DNA of 33,832 nt, from positions 1 to 33,832 of the forward strand of contig DAHUYA010000117.1 in NCBI GenBank assembly GCA_027315445.1, read 5' to 3'. The first letter of the stretch is position 1. Every line of letters starts with the position of its first letter. Below the pieces are notes generated by a model that worked only from the letters and a program-made list of their open reading frames with translations, was not told where the DNA came from and searched no databases. Below, piece by piece: positions 14,221-22,214 of the stretch. The translations under genes were made by a program, and so were the position numbers. The stretch is from Acidimicrobiaceae bacterium. Its GTDB lineage: Bacteria > Actinomycetota > Acidimicrobiia > Acidimicrobiales > RAAP-2.

Positions 14221-16224
14221 TCAGCCGGCGGGGCGCAGCAGTCGGCGGTGCTGCAGGAAGTCGACCAGCACGTAGCCGCCCAGGGAGTCCGGGGACGTGT
14301 AGAAGGTCCGCCCACCGTTGATCCGGGCGATCTGGTCGACAAAGGGGAACTGGGTCCGCTCGAGGTCGAGGGCGAAGACGTTGATGGTGATGCCGGCCTT
14401 GGTGCACCGCACCACCTCGGCCATGGTCCGGCGCAGGGTCTCGGGGAGCGGCGGGTAGTTGAAGATCACGTCCCCGTCGGGCTCGATGTGGGCGGTCGGC
14501 TCGCCGTCGGTCACCACGATGATCTGCTTGGTCCCGTGCTGGTGAGCCAGCATCCGGCGGGCCAGGAGCAGCGCGTGCTGGAGGTTGGTGCCGTAGACGT
14601 AGTCCCACATGGCGCCCGGCAGCTCCTCCGGGCGGATCTCGCGGGCCACCTCGGAGAAGCCGACGATGCCGAGGTAGTCGCGTGGGAAGCGGCCCGAGAT
14701 GAGGGTGTGCAATGCCATGGCCATCTTCTTGGCCGGGACGAAGTTGTCCCGCATCGGCATCGACATGGACAGGTCCACGGCCAGCACGGTGGCCGACCGG
14801 GTCAGTGCCTCGGTCTCCACCACCTCGAAGTCCTCGGGGGACAGCCGCACCGGCACACCGCTACCGGATCGACGAACGGCGTTGTGCACCGTCTGGCTGA
14901 GGTGGAGGTTGAACGGGTCGCCGTACTCGTACTGCTTGGTCGTCTCCTCGCGGTCGTGGCCGGCCCCGGACCAGCTCGACTGGTGGTCGCCGAGGCGGTT
15001 GCGGGCGATCTGGGAGAAGAGATCCCCGAGCGCCCGCTGCCCGAGCCGCCGCACCCCCTTGGGGGTGAGCTCCGTGGTGCCCCCCCGGTTCTCGATCAGC
15101 CCGGCCTCGGTCAGCTCGCGGGTGAGGCGGGCCAGCCGATCGAGCGACCGGGCGGCGTCCTCGCCGAGATGGCGCCGCACCTGGTCCATGTCCACCTCGG
15201 AGAGGGCAGCGGGCGACGACGCCGACTGCAGCAGCTCTTCCATGCGGTCGAGCTCGCCGAGCTGGCCCGCCGTGTCGGCCATCTGGCTCATCCCCATGGG
15301 GGCGTCGCCGGAGAACCGGTAGGACTGCTGCCAGCCGGCGTCGGGGAACGCCCGCTGCAGGTTGGCCGACAACCGCTCCACCTGCCAGCGGAGATCCATG
15401 TCCTCGAGCAGGGACTCGGCGAGGGCGCGCAGCTGGTCCCGCTGCTCGGGCGACAGCGACCGCCACATGGCCTCGGCGGCGGCCATGCGGGCAGCCAGCT
15501 GCTCGAGCAGCTCGTCGAGGCTCTCGGCCCCCGGGAACATGTCCCCGAAGCGCTCCATGAACTCCTCGAAGCTCGGATCGAGCTCCTCCCCCCGCTCGCG
15601 CTGCTCGAGCATCCGGTTGAGGGCGTCGAAGGCGTCGCGCATCCGGGCGAGCTGCTCGGGATCGGGGTTGGACAGCGCGTCCGACATCCCCTTGAAGTAG
15701 GCCTCGGTCACCTGCCGGCGCAGTTCCTCCACCAACGCCTCGAAGCGCTCCCGGGCCTCGGAGGAGACGAAGTCGTAGCTCTGCAGCGAGCGGACCTTGC
15801 CCGCCACGTCGTCGGGCAGCAGGTTGAGGGCCATCCGGCGCTCCGCCGCCACCTCGTCGGTGACCTCCTGGCGGCGCTGATCACCCGAGGCCTCGGCCTC
15901 CTCGGCCAGGGACGCGATGCCCTGCCGCTCCTCGGCCACCACCTCGGCAAGCTCCTCGGCGATCCGCCCGAGCTCCCCGTCGGGGTCCCCCCGCTCGAGC
16001 AGCTCGGTCCGGCGGCGACGGAGCCGCTCGAGCATGGCCCGCAGCCCCATCACGTCCTCGCCGCCCGGGTTGCGCATCCCGCTGCGGAGCATCCGCCGCA
16101 GGGCGTCGTCGAGGTCGCCCCCCGCCAGCAGGTCGTCGGTCAGCTCGGCCAGCAGGTCGTCGGGGTCGAGTCCCCCCAGGTCCTGGGTGCCGTCCCAGCG
16201 CGTGTAGTCGTAGCGGGCGCTCAT
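14221..16224 (-). CDS. VWA-domain protein, partner of MoxR-type AAA+ ATPase (667 aa)
   Basis: The N-terminal 470 residues are acidic, strongly helical and coiled-coil-like. The C-terminal von Willebrand factor A domain (about 475-660) has a complete metal-ion adhesion site: D484-x-S486-x-S488, T546 and D573 (VTDGEPTAH). It resembles the large actinobacterial VWA proteins paired with a magnesium-chelatase-like ATPase, which are thought to act together as a metal- and ATP-dependent chaperone or assembly machine with unknown client. No signal peptide or membrane segment, so cytoplasmic. ATG at 16224 with GAAGGAC upstream. It lies 70 nt downstream of the ATPase gene and is probably co-transcribed with it. 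Confidence 0.92.
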   Translation of the reverse strand: MSARYDYTRWDGTQDLGGLDPDDLLAELTDDLLAGGDLDDALRRMLRSGMRNPGGEDVMGLRAMLERLRRRRTELLERGDPDGELGRIAEELAEVVAEERQGIASLAEEAEASGDQRRQEVTDEVAAERRMALNLLPDDVAGKVRSLQSYDFVSSEARERFEALVEELRRQVTEAYFKGMSDALSNPDPEQLARMRDAFDALNRMLEQRERGEELDPSFEEFMERFGDMFPGAESLDELLEQLAARMAAAEAMWRSLSPEQRDQLRALAESLLEDMDLRWQVERLSANLQRAFPDAGWQQSYRFSGDAPMGMSQMADTAGQLGELDRMEELLQSASSPAALSEVDMDQVRRHLGEDAARSLDRLARLTRELTEAGLIENRGGTTELTPKGVRRLGQRALGDLFSQIARNRLGDHQSSWSGAGHDREETTKQYEYGDPFNLHLSQTVHNAVRRSGSGVPVRLSPEDFEVVETEALTRSATVLAVDLSMSMPMRDNFVPAKKMAMALHTLISGRFPRDYLGIVGFSEVAREIRPEELPGAMWDYVYGTNLQHALLLARRMLAHQHGTKQIIVVTDGEPTAHIEPDGDVIFNYPPLPETLRRTMAEVVRCTKAGITINVFALDLERTQFPFVDQIARINGGRTFYTSPDSLGGYVLVDFLQHRRLLRPAG

Positions 16225-16239
16225 CGTCGGGTCCTTCGC

Positions 16240-16272
16240 CCGGGACGACCGCCCGTCCCGGACCCCGGGACG
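16240..16272 (-). promoter_or_regulatory. Three-arm alternating hairpin in the ATPase-VWA intergenic gap
   Basis: CCGGGACG occurs at 16240-16247 and again at 16265-16272. Its exact complement CGTCCCGG lies between them at 16254-16261. The middle arm can pair with either outer arm (8 bp each; 6-nt or 3-nt loop), so two hairpins are mutually exclusive. The transcript crosses this element just before the VWA start, which could tune the ratio of the two proteins. No U-tract follows. Confidence 0.45.
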
Positions 16273-16294
16273 GCCCCGACCGCGTCCGGGCGCC

Positions 16295-17734
16295 TCACTT
16301 GCGGCTCCGGTACAGCGCCCGGGTGCCTGACGCGTCCTTGTTGAGGCGCTTGGTGAGGTGCAGCCCCTCGAGCAGGAATTCGAGGGCGCTGGCCATCATG
16401 GCCGGCGACTCGGCGGCCGGGCCGGCCAGGGCTCGCACCGCCGGCTCCAGCGCGGGCAGGTCGGCCAGCACCGACATGTAGTCGGTGGCCGGAAGGTCGT
16501 CCCCGGCGTGGACCACCACCCCGGCCTCGAAGGAGCCGACCACCTGGCCCGGGTCCTGCAGGGTCACCCGGCGGCGGAACACGCTCAGGACGGCCGCCGC
16601 CACGAGCTGGGCCAGCACCTCCTGTTCGCGCGCCTCGTCGAGCGCCTCGATCTCCACCTTCCCCTGGGTGGAGGAGGCCAGGGCGGACAGGTCGCTCACC
16701 CGGGGGACGGCCACCGGTTCGCCGTTCCGCAGGGCCCGCCGGACGGCATTGGCCACCAGCGTCTCGTAGTTGGCGATCGTGAGGCGGACCGACACCCCGC
16801 TGCGCTGGTTGAGGTGGGGGCTGCGGCGGGCCAGCTGGCTGATCTCGGCCACGACCTCCTGGAGGTACTCGGGCACGGTCACCGGCGGACCGCCGTGGGG
16901 CAGGGCGGCCTCGGCGTTCATGATCGCCACCTCGGTCCGCGTGTCGAGCGGGTAGTGGGTCCGGATCTGGGCCCCGAAGCGGTCCTTCAGCGGGGTGATG
17001 ATCCGACCCCGGTTGGTGTAGTCCTCGGGGTTGGCGGTCGCCACCAGCATGACGTCGAGCGGCAAGCGCACCCGGTGGCCACGGATCTGCACGTCGCGCT
17101 CCTCGAGCACGTTGAGCAGCCCCACCTGGATGCGCTCGGCCAGGTCCGGGAGCTCGTTGATGGCGAAGATGCCGCGGTTGACCCGGGGCACCAGCCCGAA
17201 GTGGATGGCCAGCTCGTCCGACAGGTAGCGGCCCTCGGCCACCTTGATCGGGTCCACCTCGCCGATGAGGTCGGCGATCGAGGTGTCGGGAGTCGCCAGC
17301 TTCTCGCCGGAGCGGTCGGAGCGGTGCACCCAGTCGATCGGGGTGTCGTCGCCCTCGTCGGCCACCCGCAGGCGGGCGAACCGGGAGGCGGGTTGGTAGG
17401 GGTCGTCGTTGATCTCCGAGTCGGCGACCACCGGCATCCACTCGTCGAGCAGTTCGACCAGCGCCCGGATCAGGCGGGTCTTGGCCTGGCCCCTCTCCCC
17501 CAGCAGGATGAGGTCGTGCCCGGCCAGGAGGGCGTTCTCCAGCTGGGGCACCACGGTGTCCTCGAAGCCCAGGACGCCGCCGACCAGCGGCTCACCGGCG
17601 GCGATCCGGGCGCAGGCGTTGCGGCGGATCTCGTCGGACACGGGCGTCGACTGCCAGCCGGACGCTCGCAGGTCACCGAAGTTCCGGGGGAGGTCGTGGG
17701 GCGGGGCGGGGGCGTGTCGGGTGGGCGCAGCCAT
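16295..17734 (-). CDS. MoxR/magnesium-chelatase-like AAA+ ATPase (479 aa)
   Basis: A AAA+ domain at about 50-350. Walker A is GERGQAKT (79-86). The Walker B position reads NRGIFAINELPDL (186-198) with Asn193 where Asp is usual but Glu194 kept. The sensor-1 region is ATANPEDYTN (232-241) and a probable arginine finger is in PLKDRFG (248-254). From recollection, INELPDL is conserved in this particular subfamily and does not by itself mean inactivity. The protein should drive the downstream VWA partner, as in MoxR-VWA pairs. ATG at 17734 has no Shine-Dalgarno, but TAGGCT is 6 nt upstream. Divergent from the sdh operon. Confidence 0.92.
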   Translation of the reverse strand: MAAPTRHAPAPPHDLPRNFGDLRASGWQSTPVSDEIRRNACARIAAGEPLVGGVLGFEDTVVPQLENALLAGHDLILLGERGQAKTRLIRALVELLDEWMPVVADSEINDDPYQPASRFARLRVADEGDDTPIDWVHRSDRSGEKLATPDTSIADLIGEVDPIKVAEGRYLSDELAIHFGLVPRVNRGIFAINELPDLAERIQVGLLNVLEERDVQIRGHRVRLPLDVMLVATANPEDYTNRGRIITPLKDRFGAQIRTHYPLDTRTEVAIMNAEAALPHGGPPVTVPEYLQEVVAEISQLARRSPHLNQRSGVSVRLTIANYETLVANAVRRALRNGEPVAVPRVSDLSALASSTQGKVEIEALDEAREQEVLAQLVAAAVLSVFRRRVTLQDPGQVVGSFEAGVVVHAGDDLPATDYMSVLADLPALEPAVRALAGPAAESPAMMASALEFLLEGLHLTKRLNKDASGTRALYRSRK

Positions 17735-17740
17735 GGCCCG

Positions 17741-17746
17741 AGCCTA
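17741..17746 (-). promoter_or_regulatory. Candidate -10 (TAGGCT) for leaderless ATPase-VWA mRNA
   Basis: TAGGCT on the minus strand ends 6 nt before the ATG at 17734. It lies within ACATAGGCTC, the same 10-mer found at the same place before the UPF0182 gene. Confidence 0.42.
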
Positions 17747-17912
17747 TGTCCGGGCCGCACCGGGCGGTCCGCCCCCTCGGCCGCGCGGTCTCGGTTTTGC
17801 GCTGCCGCACCCCCCGTCTGGAAAGATGAGGCTGCATCCGGGCCCCCTCGGGCCGCCGCGGGTGCAGGACGGATGTTCGAGCCCGCTTCCACGGCGCGGG
17901 AGAGGAGGACGC

Positions 17913-18734
17913 GTGACCACGGTCGACGACGCAACCGTCACGCCGGTGGTGCTGGGCGGCACGCGGGGAGGCCCCGACGTCCCCACCCTGCGCCGGGACC
18001 GCTGGTGGCTGCAGCCCCTGGTCTCGGCGAGCGTGCTGATCGCCTTCGTCGTCTACGCCACCTGGGCCGCCTTCGCCAACAAGGACTACTACGTCGGGGC
18101 GGCCGCCCACCGGGACCTGATCTCACCGTTCTACTCGCCCTGCCTCACGGCCAGCTGCGTCCCCGGCAGCCACCCCGGCTTCTACCTGACCTGGTGGGAG
18201 ATCTCGCCGGCCATCCTCATCCTGATCGTGCCGCTCGGTTTCCGGCTCACCTGCTACTACTACCGGCGGGCCTACTACCGCTCGATCTGGCTGTCACCGC
18301 CGAACTGCTCGGTGGCCGACGCCCACGGCAGCTACAGCGGCGAGACGCGCTTCCCGCTGATCCTCCAGAACGTCCACCGCTGGTTCTTCTACCTGGGCCT
18401 CGCGCTCAACGTCATCCTGACCATCGACGCCGTGGTGTCCTACGGCGAGCCGGGGGTGGGCGTCGGGGTCAGCGTCGGCTCGCTGGTGCTGACGGCCAAC
18501 GCCGCCCTGCTGTGGCTCTACAGCCTCTCGTGCCATTCCTGCCGCCACCTCTGCGGCGGCCAGGTGCGACGGTTCTCCGACCACCCGATCCGGTACCGGC
18601 TCTGGAAGCTGGTCACGCCGCTCAACGCCAACCACATGAAGTTCGCCTGGGCCAGCCTGGTCTTCGTCGCCCTCACCGACCTGTACGTCCGCCTGGTGGC
18701 GTCCGGGGCATTCCACGACCCCCGGCTCTTCTGA
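17913..18734 (+). CDS. sdhC: Succinate dehydrogenase membrane subunit, Sdh1-type (273 aa)
   Basis: Membrane anchor of respiratory complex II, passing electrons from the SdhB clusters to quinone. Five hydrophobic helices are visible at about 36-54, 95-113, 150-174, 186-206 and 244-262. This single long subunit followed by SdhA then SdhB matches the mycobacterial Sdh1 operon order rather than the two-subunit sdhC-sdhD form. It is rich in Cys and His at helix ends: C114, C132, H155, C207, H208, C210, H212 and C214 (SCHSCRHLC). Mycobacterial Sdh1 has been reported to hold a membrane-embedded Rieske-type cluster; these residues are candidates here. GTG start with AGGAGG 4 nt upstream. Confidence 0.88.
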   Translation: MTTVDDATVTPVVLGGTRGGPDVPTLRRDRWWLQPLVSASVLIAFVVYATWAAFANKDYYVGAAAHRDLISPFYSPCLTASCVPGSHPGFYLTWWEISPAILILIVPLGFRLTCYYYRRAYYRSIWLSPPNCSVADAHGSYSGETRFPLILQNVHRWFFYLGLALNVILTIDAVVSYGEPGVGVGVSVGSLVLTANAALLWLYSLSCHSCRHLCGGQVRRFSDHPIRYRLWKLVTPLNANHMKFAWASLVFVALTDLYVRLVASGAFHDPRLF

Positions 18735-18780
18735 GTCCGGCCGGCACGGGCGCAGGTCCAGCGAGAGGAGCGAGGAGCAG

Positions 18781-20595
18781 ATGGTCGACTACGAGACCCA
18801 CGACTACGACGTCATCGTGATCGGGGCGGGCGGCGCCGGGCTCCGGGCGGCCGTCGAGGCCAAGGAGCGAGGGTTGCGCACCGCCCTGGTCTGCAAGTCC
18901 CTGCTGGGCAAGGCCCACACGGTGATGGCCGAGGGCGGGGTGGCGGCCGCCATGGGCAACGTGTGGCCGGAGGACAACTGGCAGGTGCACTTCCGCGACA
19001 CGATGCGCGGCGGCAAGATGCTCAACAACTGGCGGATGGCCCAGCTCCACGCCCAGGAGGCCCCCGACCGGGTCTACGAGCTCGAAGCCTGGGGGGCGCT
19101 CTTCGACCGGACGACGGACGGCCGCATCACCCAGCGGGACTTCGGCGGCCACCGCTACGCCCGCCTGGCCCACGTCGGCGACCGCACCGGGCTCGAGCTC
19201 ATCCGCACCCTGCAGCAGCGGGCCGTGCACCTCGGCATCGACGTCTTCATGGAGTGCAAGGTCCTGCGGCTGCTGACCGACGACGACGGCCGGGTCAGCG
19301 GGGCCGTCGGCTACTGGCGCCCGACCGGTGAGTTCATCGCCTTCACGGCCAAGGCGACGGTGCTGGCCACCGGGTCGATCGGCAAGAGCTGGGCCTACAC
19401 CTCCAACAGCTGGGAGTCGACCGGCGACGGTCACGCCATGGCCGTCTGGGCCGGGGCGGACGTCATCGACATGGAGTGCGTGCAGTTCCACCCCACCGGG
19501 ATGGTCTGGCCGCTGTCGGTGCGGGGCCTCCTGGTGACCGAGGGCGTGCGCGGCGACGGCGGGGTGCTCCGCAACAGCGAGGGCACCCGCTTCATGTTCG
19601 ACTACGTGGCGCCCATGTTCCGGGCCGAGACCGCCGAGACCGAGGAGGAGGCGGACGCCTGGTACGAGGACCACATCAACAACCGGCGCACCCCCGACCT
19701 GCTGCCCCGTGACGAGGTGGCCCGGGCCATCAACAGCGAGGTCAAGGCGGGCCGGGGCACCCCGCACGGCGGGGTGTTCCTCGACATCGCCTCGCGGCGC
19801 ACCCCCGAGTACATCCGCCGCCGGCTCCCCTCGATGTACCACCAGTTCATGGAGCTCGCCGGGGTGGACATCACGGCCGAGCCGATGGAGGTCGGCCCCA
19901 CCTGCCACTACATGATGGGCGGCATCCGGGTGGACGCCGACACCGAGGCGGCGACGGTGCCCGGGCTCTTCGCGGCCGGCGAGGTGGCCGGCGGGATGCA
20001 CGGGTCCAACCGGCTCGGCGGCAACTCCCTCTCCGACCTGCTGGTCTTCGGGCGCCGGGCCGGGATCGGGGCGGCCGACTTCGCCGAGGGCCGTACGGGA
20101 AGCCCGCAGCTCGACGACGGCCAGGCGTCGGCGGTGATCGCCGCCGCCCTCGAGCCGCTCGGCCGCGACGGCGGCGAGAACCCCTACCAGCTGCACCACG
20201 ACCTGCAGCAGACCATGCAGTCGCTGGTCGGGATCATCCGCACCGGCCCCGAGCTCGAGCAGGCTCTCGAGAAGCTGGGCGAGCTGCGCCAGCGCGCCGA
20301 CAAGATCTCGGTGGACGGCGGCCGGGCCTACAACCCCGGCTGGAACATGGCCACCGACCTGCCCTCGATGCTCACCGTCTCCACCGCGGTGACCCAGGGC
20401 GCGCTGCACCGCCGGGAGAGCCGGGGGGGCCACACCCGAGAGGACTTCCCCACCGCCGACCCCGAGCTCGGGAAGGTGAACTTCGTCCAACGCCAGCGCG
20501 TGGAGCGGGGTCCGGACGCGCCGATCGAGATCGGCCCCGAGCCGCTGCCCCAGATGCCGCCCGAGCTGACCGTGCTCTTCGAGGAGGCCCACTGA
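18781..20595 (+). CDS. sdhA: Succinate dehydrogenase flavoprotein subunit (604 aa)
   Basis: Oxidises succinate to fumarate and reduces FAD. The dinucleotide-binding motif GAGGAG is at 15-20. His46 in KAHTVMAEGG is at the position of the histidine that covalently binds FAD. The active-site segment QFHPTGM and the FAD-contact segment HGSNRLGGNSLSDLLVFGRR are present. Length is typical. ATG start follows GAGGAGCGAGGAG. It begins 46 nt after the membrane subunit and overlaps the SdhB start by one base (TGATG), showing tight co-translation. The same family includes fumarate reductases; direction cannot be decided from sequence alone, but the Sdh1-like operon order favours succinate dehydrogenase. 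Confidence 0.95.
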   Translation: MVDYETHDYDVIVIGAGGAGLRAAVEAKERGLRTALVCKSLLGKAHTVMAEGGVAAAMGNVWPEDNWQVHFRDTMRGGKMLNNWRMAQLHAQEAPDRVYELEAWGALFDRTTDGRITQRDFGGHRYARLAHVGDRTGLELIRTLQQRAVHLGIDVFMECKVLRLLTDDDGRVSGAVGYWRPTGEFIAFTAKATVLATGSIGKSWAYTSNSWESTGDGHAMAVWAGADVIDMECVQFHPTGMVWPLSVRGLLVTEGVRGDGGVLRNSEGTRFMFDYVAPMFRAETAETEEEADAWYEDHINNRRTPDLLPRDEVARAINSEVKAGRGTPHGGVFLDIASRRTPEYIRRRLPSMYHQFMELAGVDITAEPMEVGPTCHYMMGGIRVDADTEAATVPGLFAAGEVAGGMHGSNRLGGNSLSDLLVFGRRAGIGAADFAEGRTGSPQLDDGQASAVIAAALEPLGRDGGENPYQLHHDLQQTMQSLVGIIRTGPELEQALEKLGELRQRADKISVDGGRAYNPGWNMATDLPSMLTVSTAVTQGALHRRESRGGHTREDFPTADPELGKVNFVQRQRVERGPDAPIEIGPEPLPQMPPELTVLFEEAH

Positions 20596-21374
20596 TGTCC
20601 GACGTCACCATGAGGATCTGGCGGGGTGACCCCGCCGGGGGCGACTTCGAGGAGTACGCACTCGAGGCCCAGGAGGGCGAGGTCGTGCTCGACGTCGTCC
20701 ACCGCATCCAGGCGACCCAGGCACCCGACCTGGCCTGCCGGTGGAACTGCAAGGCCGGCAAGTGCGGCTCGTGCTCGGCCGAGATCAACGGCACCCCGCG
20801 CCTCATGTGCATGACCCGGATGGACCAGCTGCCCGAGGGCCCGGTGACGGTGGCCCCCATGCGGACCTTCCCGGTGGTGCGCGACCTGGTGACCGACGTG
20901 AGCTTCAACTATGAGGTCGCCAAGCGCATCCCTGCCTTCGAGCCGCCGGCCCGGCCCGCGGAGGGCTACCGCATGCAGCAGATCGACGTCGAGCGGGGCC
21001 AGGAGTTCCGCAAGTGCATCGAGTGCTTCATGTGCCAGAACGTCTGCCACGTGATCCGGGACCACGAGGAGAACAAGCCGCACTACGCCGGGCCGCGGTT
21101 TTTCATCCGGCTGGCCGAGCTCGAGACGCACCCGCTCGACACCAACGACCGCCGGGAGCTGGTCCGCCAGCGGATGGGCCTGGGCCTGTGCAACATCACC
21201 AAGTGCTGCACCGAGGTGTGCCCCGAGCACATCAAGATCACCGACAACGGCATCATCCCCATGAAGGAGCGGGTGGTCGACGCCAGCTACGACCCGGTCG
21301 GGTGGCTGGGCCGCAAGATCATGCGCCGGCCGAAGCGGTCGCCCGAGGAGGCGGCCGCCGGCAGCTCCTCGTAG
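20595..21374 (+). CDS. sdhB: Succinate dehydrogenase iron-sulfur subunit (259 aa)
   Basis: Carries electrons from FAD to the membrane subunit. The N-terminal [2Fe-2S] ferredoxin domain has ligands C52, C57, C60 and C72 (NCKAGKCGSC). The C-terminal domain has CIECFMCQNVC (141-151) and CNITKCCTEVCP (199-210) for the [4Fe-4S] and [3Fe-4S] clusters. The second motif has Phe-Met where other SdhB proteins usually have Gly. The start codon overlaps the sdhA stop by one base. The last 20 or so residues are a basic then Ser/Ala tail, without obvious function. Confidence 0.95.
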   Translation: MSDVTMRIWRGDPAGGDFEEYALEAQEGEVVLDVVHRIQATQAPDLACRWNCKAGKCGSCSAEINGTPRLMCMTRMDQLPEGPVTVAPMRTFPVVRDLVTDVSFNYEVAKRIPAFEPPARPAEGYRMQQIDVERGQEFRKCIECFMCQNVCHVIRDHEENKPHYAGPRFFIRLAELETHPLDTNDRRELVRQRMGLGLCNITKCCTEVCPEHIKITDNGIIPMKERVVDASYDPVGWLGRKIMRRPKRSPEEAAAGSSS

Positions 21375-21401
21375 GGCCGGGGCGGCTACCCTCGCCTTCC
21401 C

Positions 21402-22214
21402 GTGGCACTCAGGGAACCGATCGAGCCGGCGCGGGCCGGCCAGGACGAGCTGTTCATCAGCCGGCTGCCTTTCCGCGGTCAGCTCACGGCCGACCGCTCG
21501 GCCATGGTGGGCGAGACCGCGGTCACCCCGATGCTGCGCCCGCCGGGCGCCGCCACCGCCCGCCCGGCCGTGCTGGCCACCGTCGCCGACTGCCTTGCCG
21601 GGGTGCCGGCCTGCCTGCTCACCCTGCCGCGTCTGGCGCTCACCCTCGACATCACGGTGCGGCTGGCCTCCCCGGCCACCGGTGACCACTTGTCGGTCGT
21701 CGCCCGGGTGCTCAAGCACGGCACCCGTACCATCGCCACCGAGGTCGAGTTCACCGACAGCTCGACCGGCGAGCTGGCCGCCTCCTGCTTCCTCACCTTC
21801 ACCCCGTCACCCCGGCCCCAGGACGTCGCCCCGGCCGCCATGGGGGAGATGAGGCCGCCGCTGGGCGAGCTGTCCGTGCCGCTGCCCGAGTACGTGGGCG
21901 TGCGGACGGTCGCCCCGGGGGTGGTGGAGATCGACCACCGCCCGCTGGTGACGCAGAATTCAGGGACCCTGCAGGGCGGGATCGTGGCCCTGCTCGGGGA
22001 GATGGCGGCCGAGACGCTGACCGGGCGCCCGGTGGTCGAGATCGACACCCGCTACCTGACCACCGTGCGGGTGGGCCCCGCCCGCACCATGGCCCGTCGG
22101 GTCGGCGACCGCGGCGTCCGGGTCGAGGTGCGCGACGCCGGCAACGGCGGCCGGCTGGCCGCCCTGGTCCACGCCCTGGTGGCCGGGCACCCCCAGGGCA
22201 CGAAAGGTCGGTGA
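21402..22214 (+). CDS. Double-hotdog acyl-CoA thioesterase-like protein (270 aa)
   Basis: Two tandem hotdog-fold halves are suggested at about 20-135 and 150-262. The second contains TLQGGIVALLGEMAAETL, which resembles the substrate-helix region of PaaI-type thioesterases. The first contains ATVADCLAGVPACLL at the equivalent place. Members of this superfamily hydrolyse or hydrate acyl-CoA esters; the substrate is unknown. GTG start, 27 nt after sdhB. TACCCT lies 9 nt upstream, but with no Shine-Dalgarno the gene is likely translated from the sdh transcript. Its last four bases overlap the next gene's start (GTGA). Confidence 0.75.
   Translation: MALREPIEPARAGQDELFISRLPFRGQLTADRSAMVGETAVTPMLRPPGAATARPAVLATVADCLAGVPACLLTLPRLALTLDITVRLASPATGDHLSVVARVLKHGTRTIATEVEFTDSSTGELAASCFLTFTPSPRPQDVAPAAMGEMRPPLGELSVPLPEYVGVRTVAPGVVEIDHRPLVTQNSGTLQGGIVALLGEMAAETLTGRPVVEIDTRYLTTVRVGPARTMARRVGDRGVRVEVRDAGNGGRLAALVHALVAGHPQGTKGR

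Noticed and set aside
18673-20592. Long open frame on the minus strand opposite sdhA
   Set aside because: Shadow frame; sdhA on the plus strand has all family motifs and a ribosome site.
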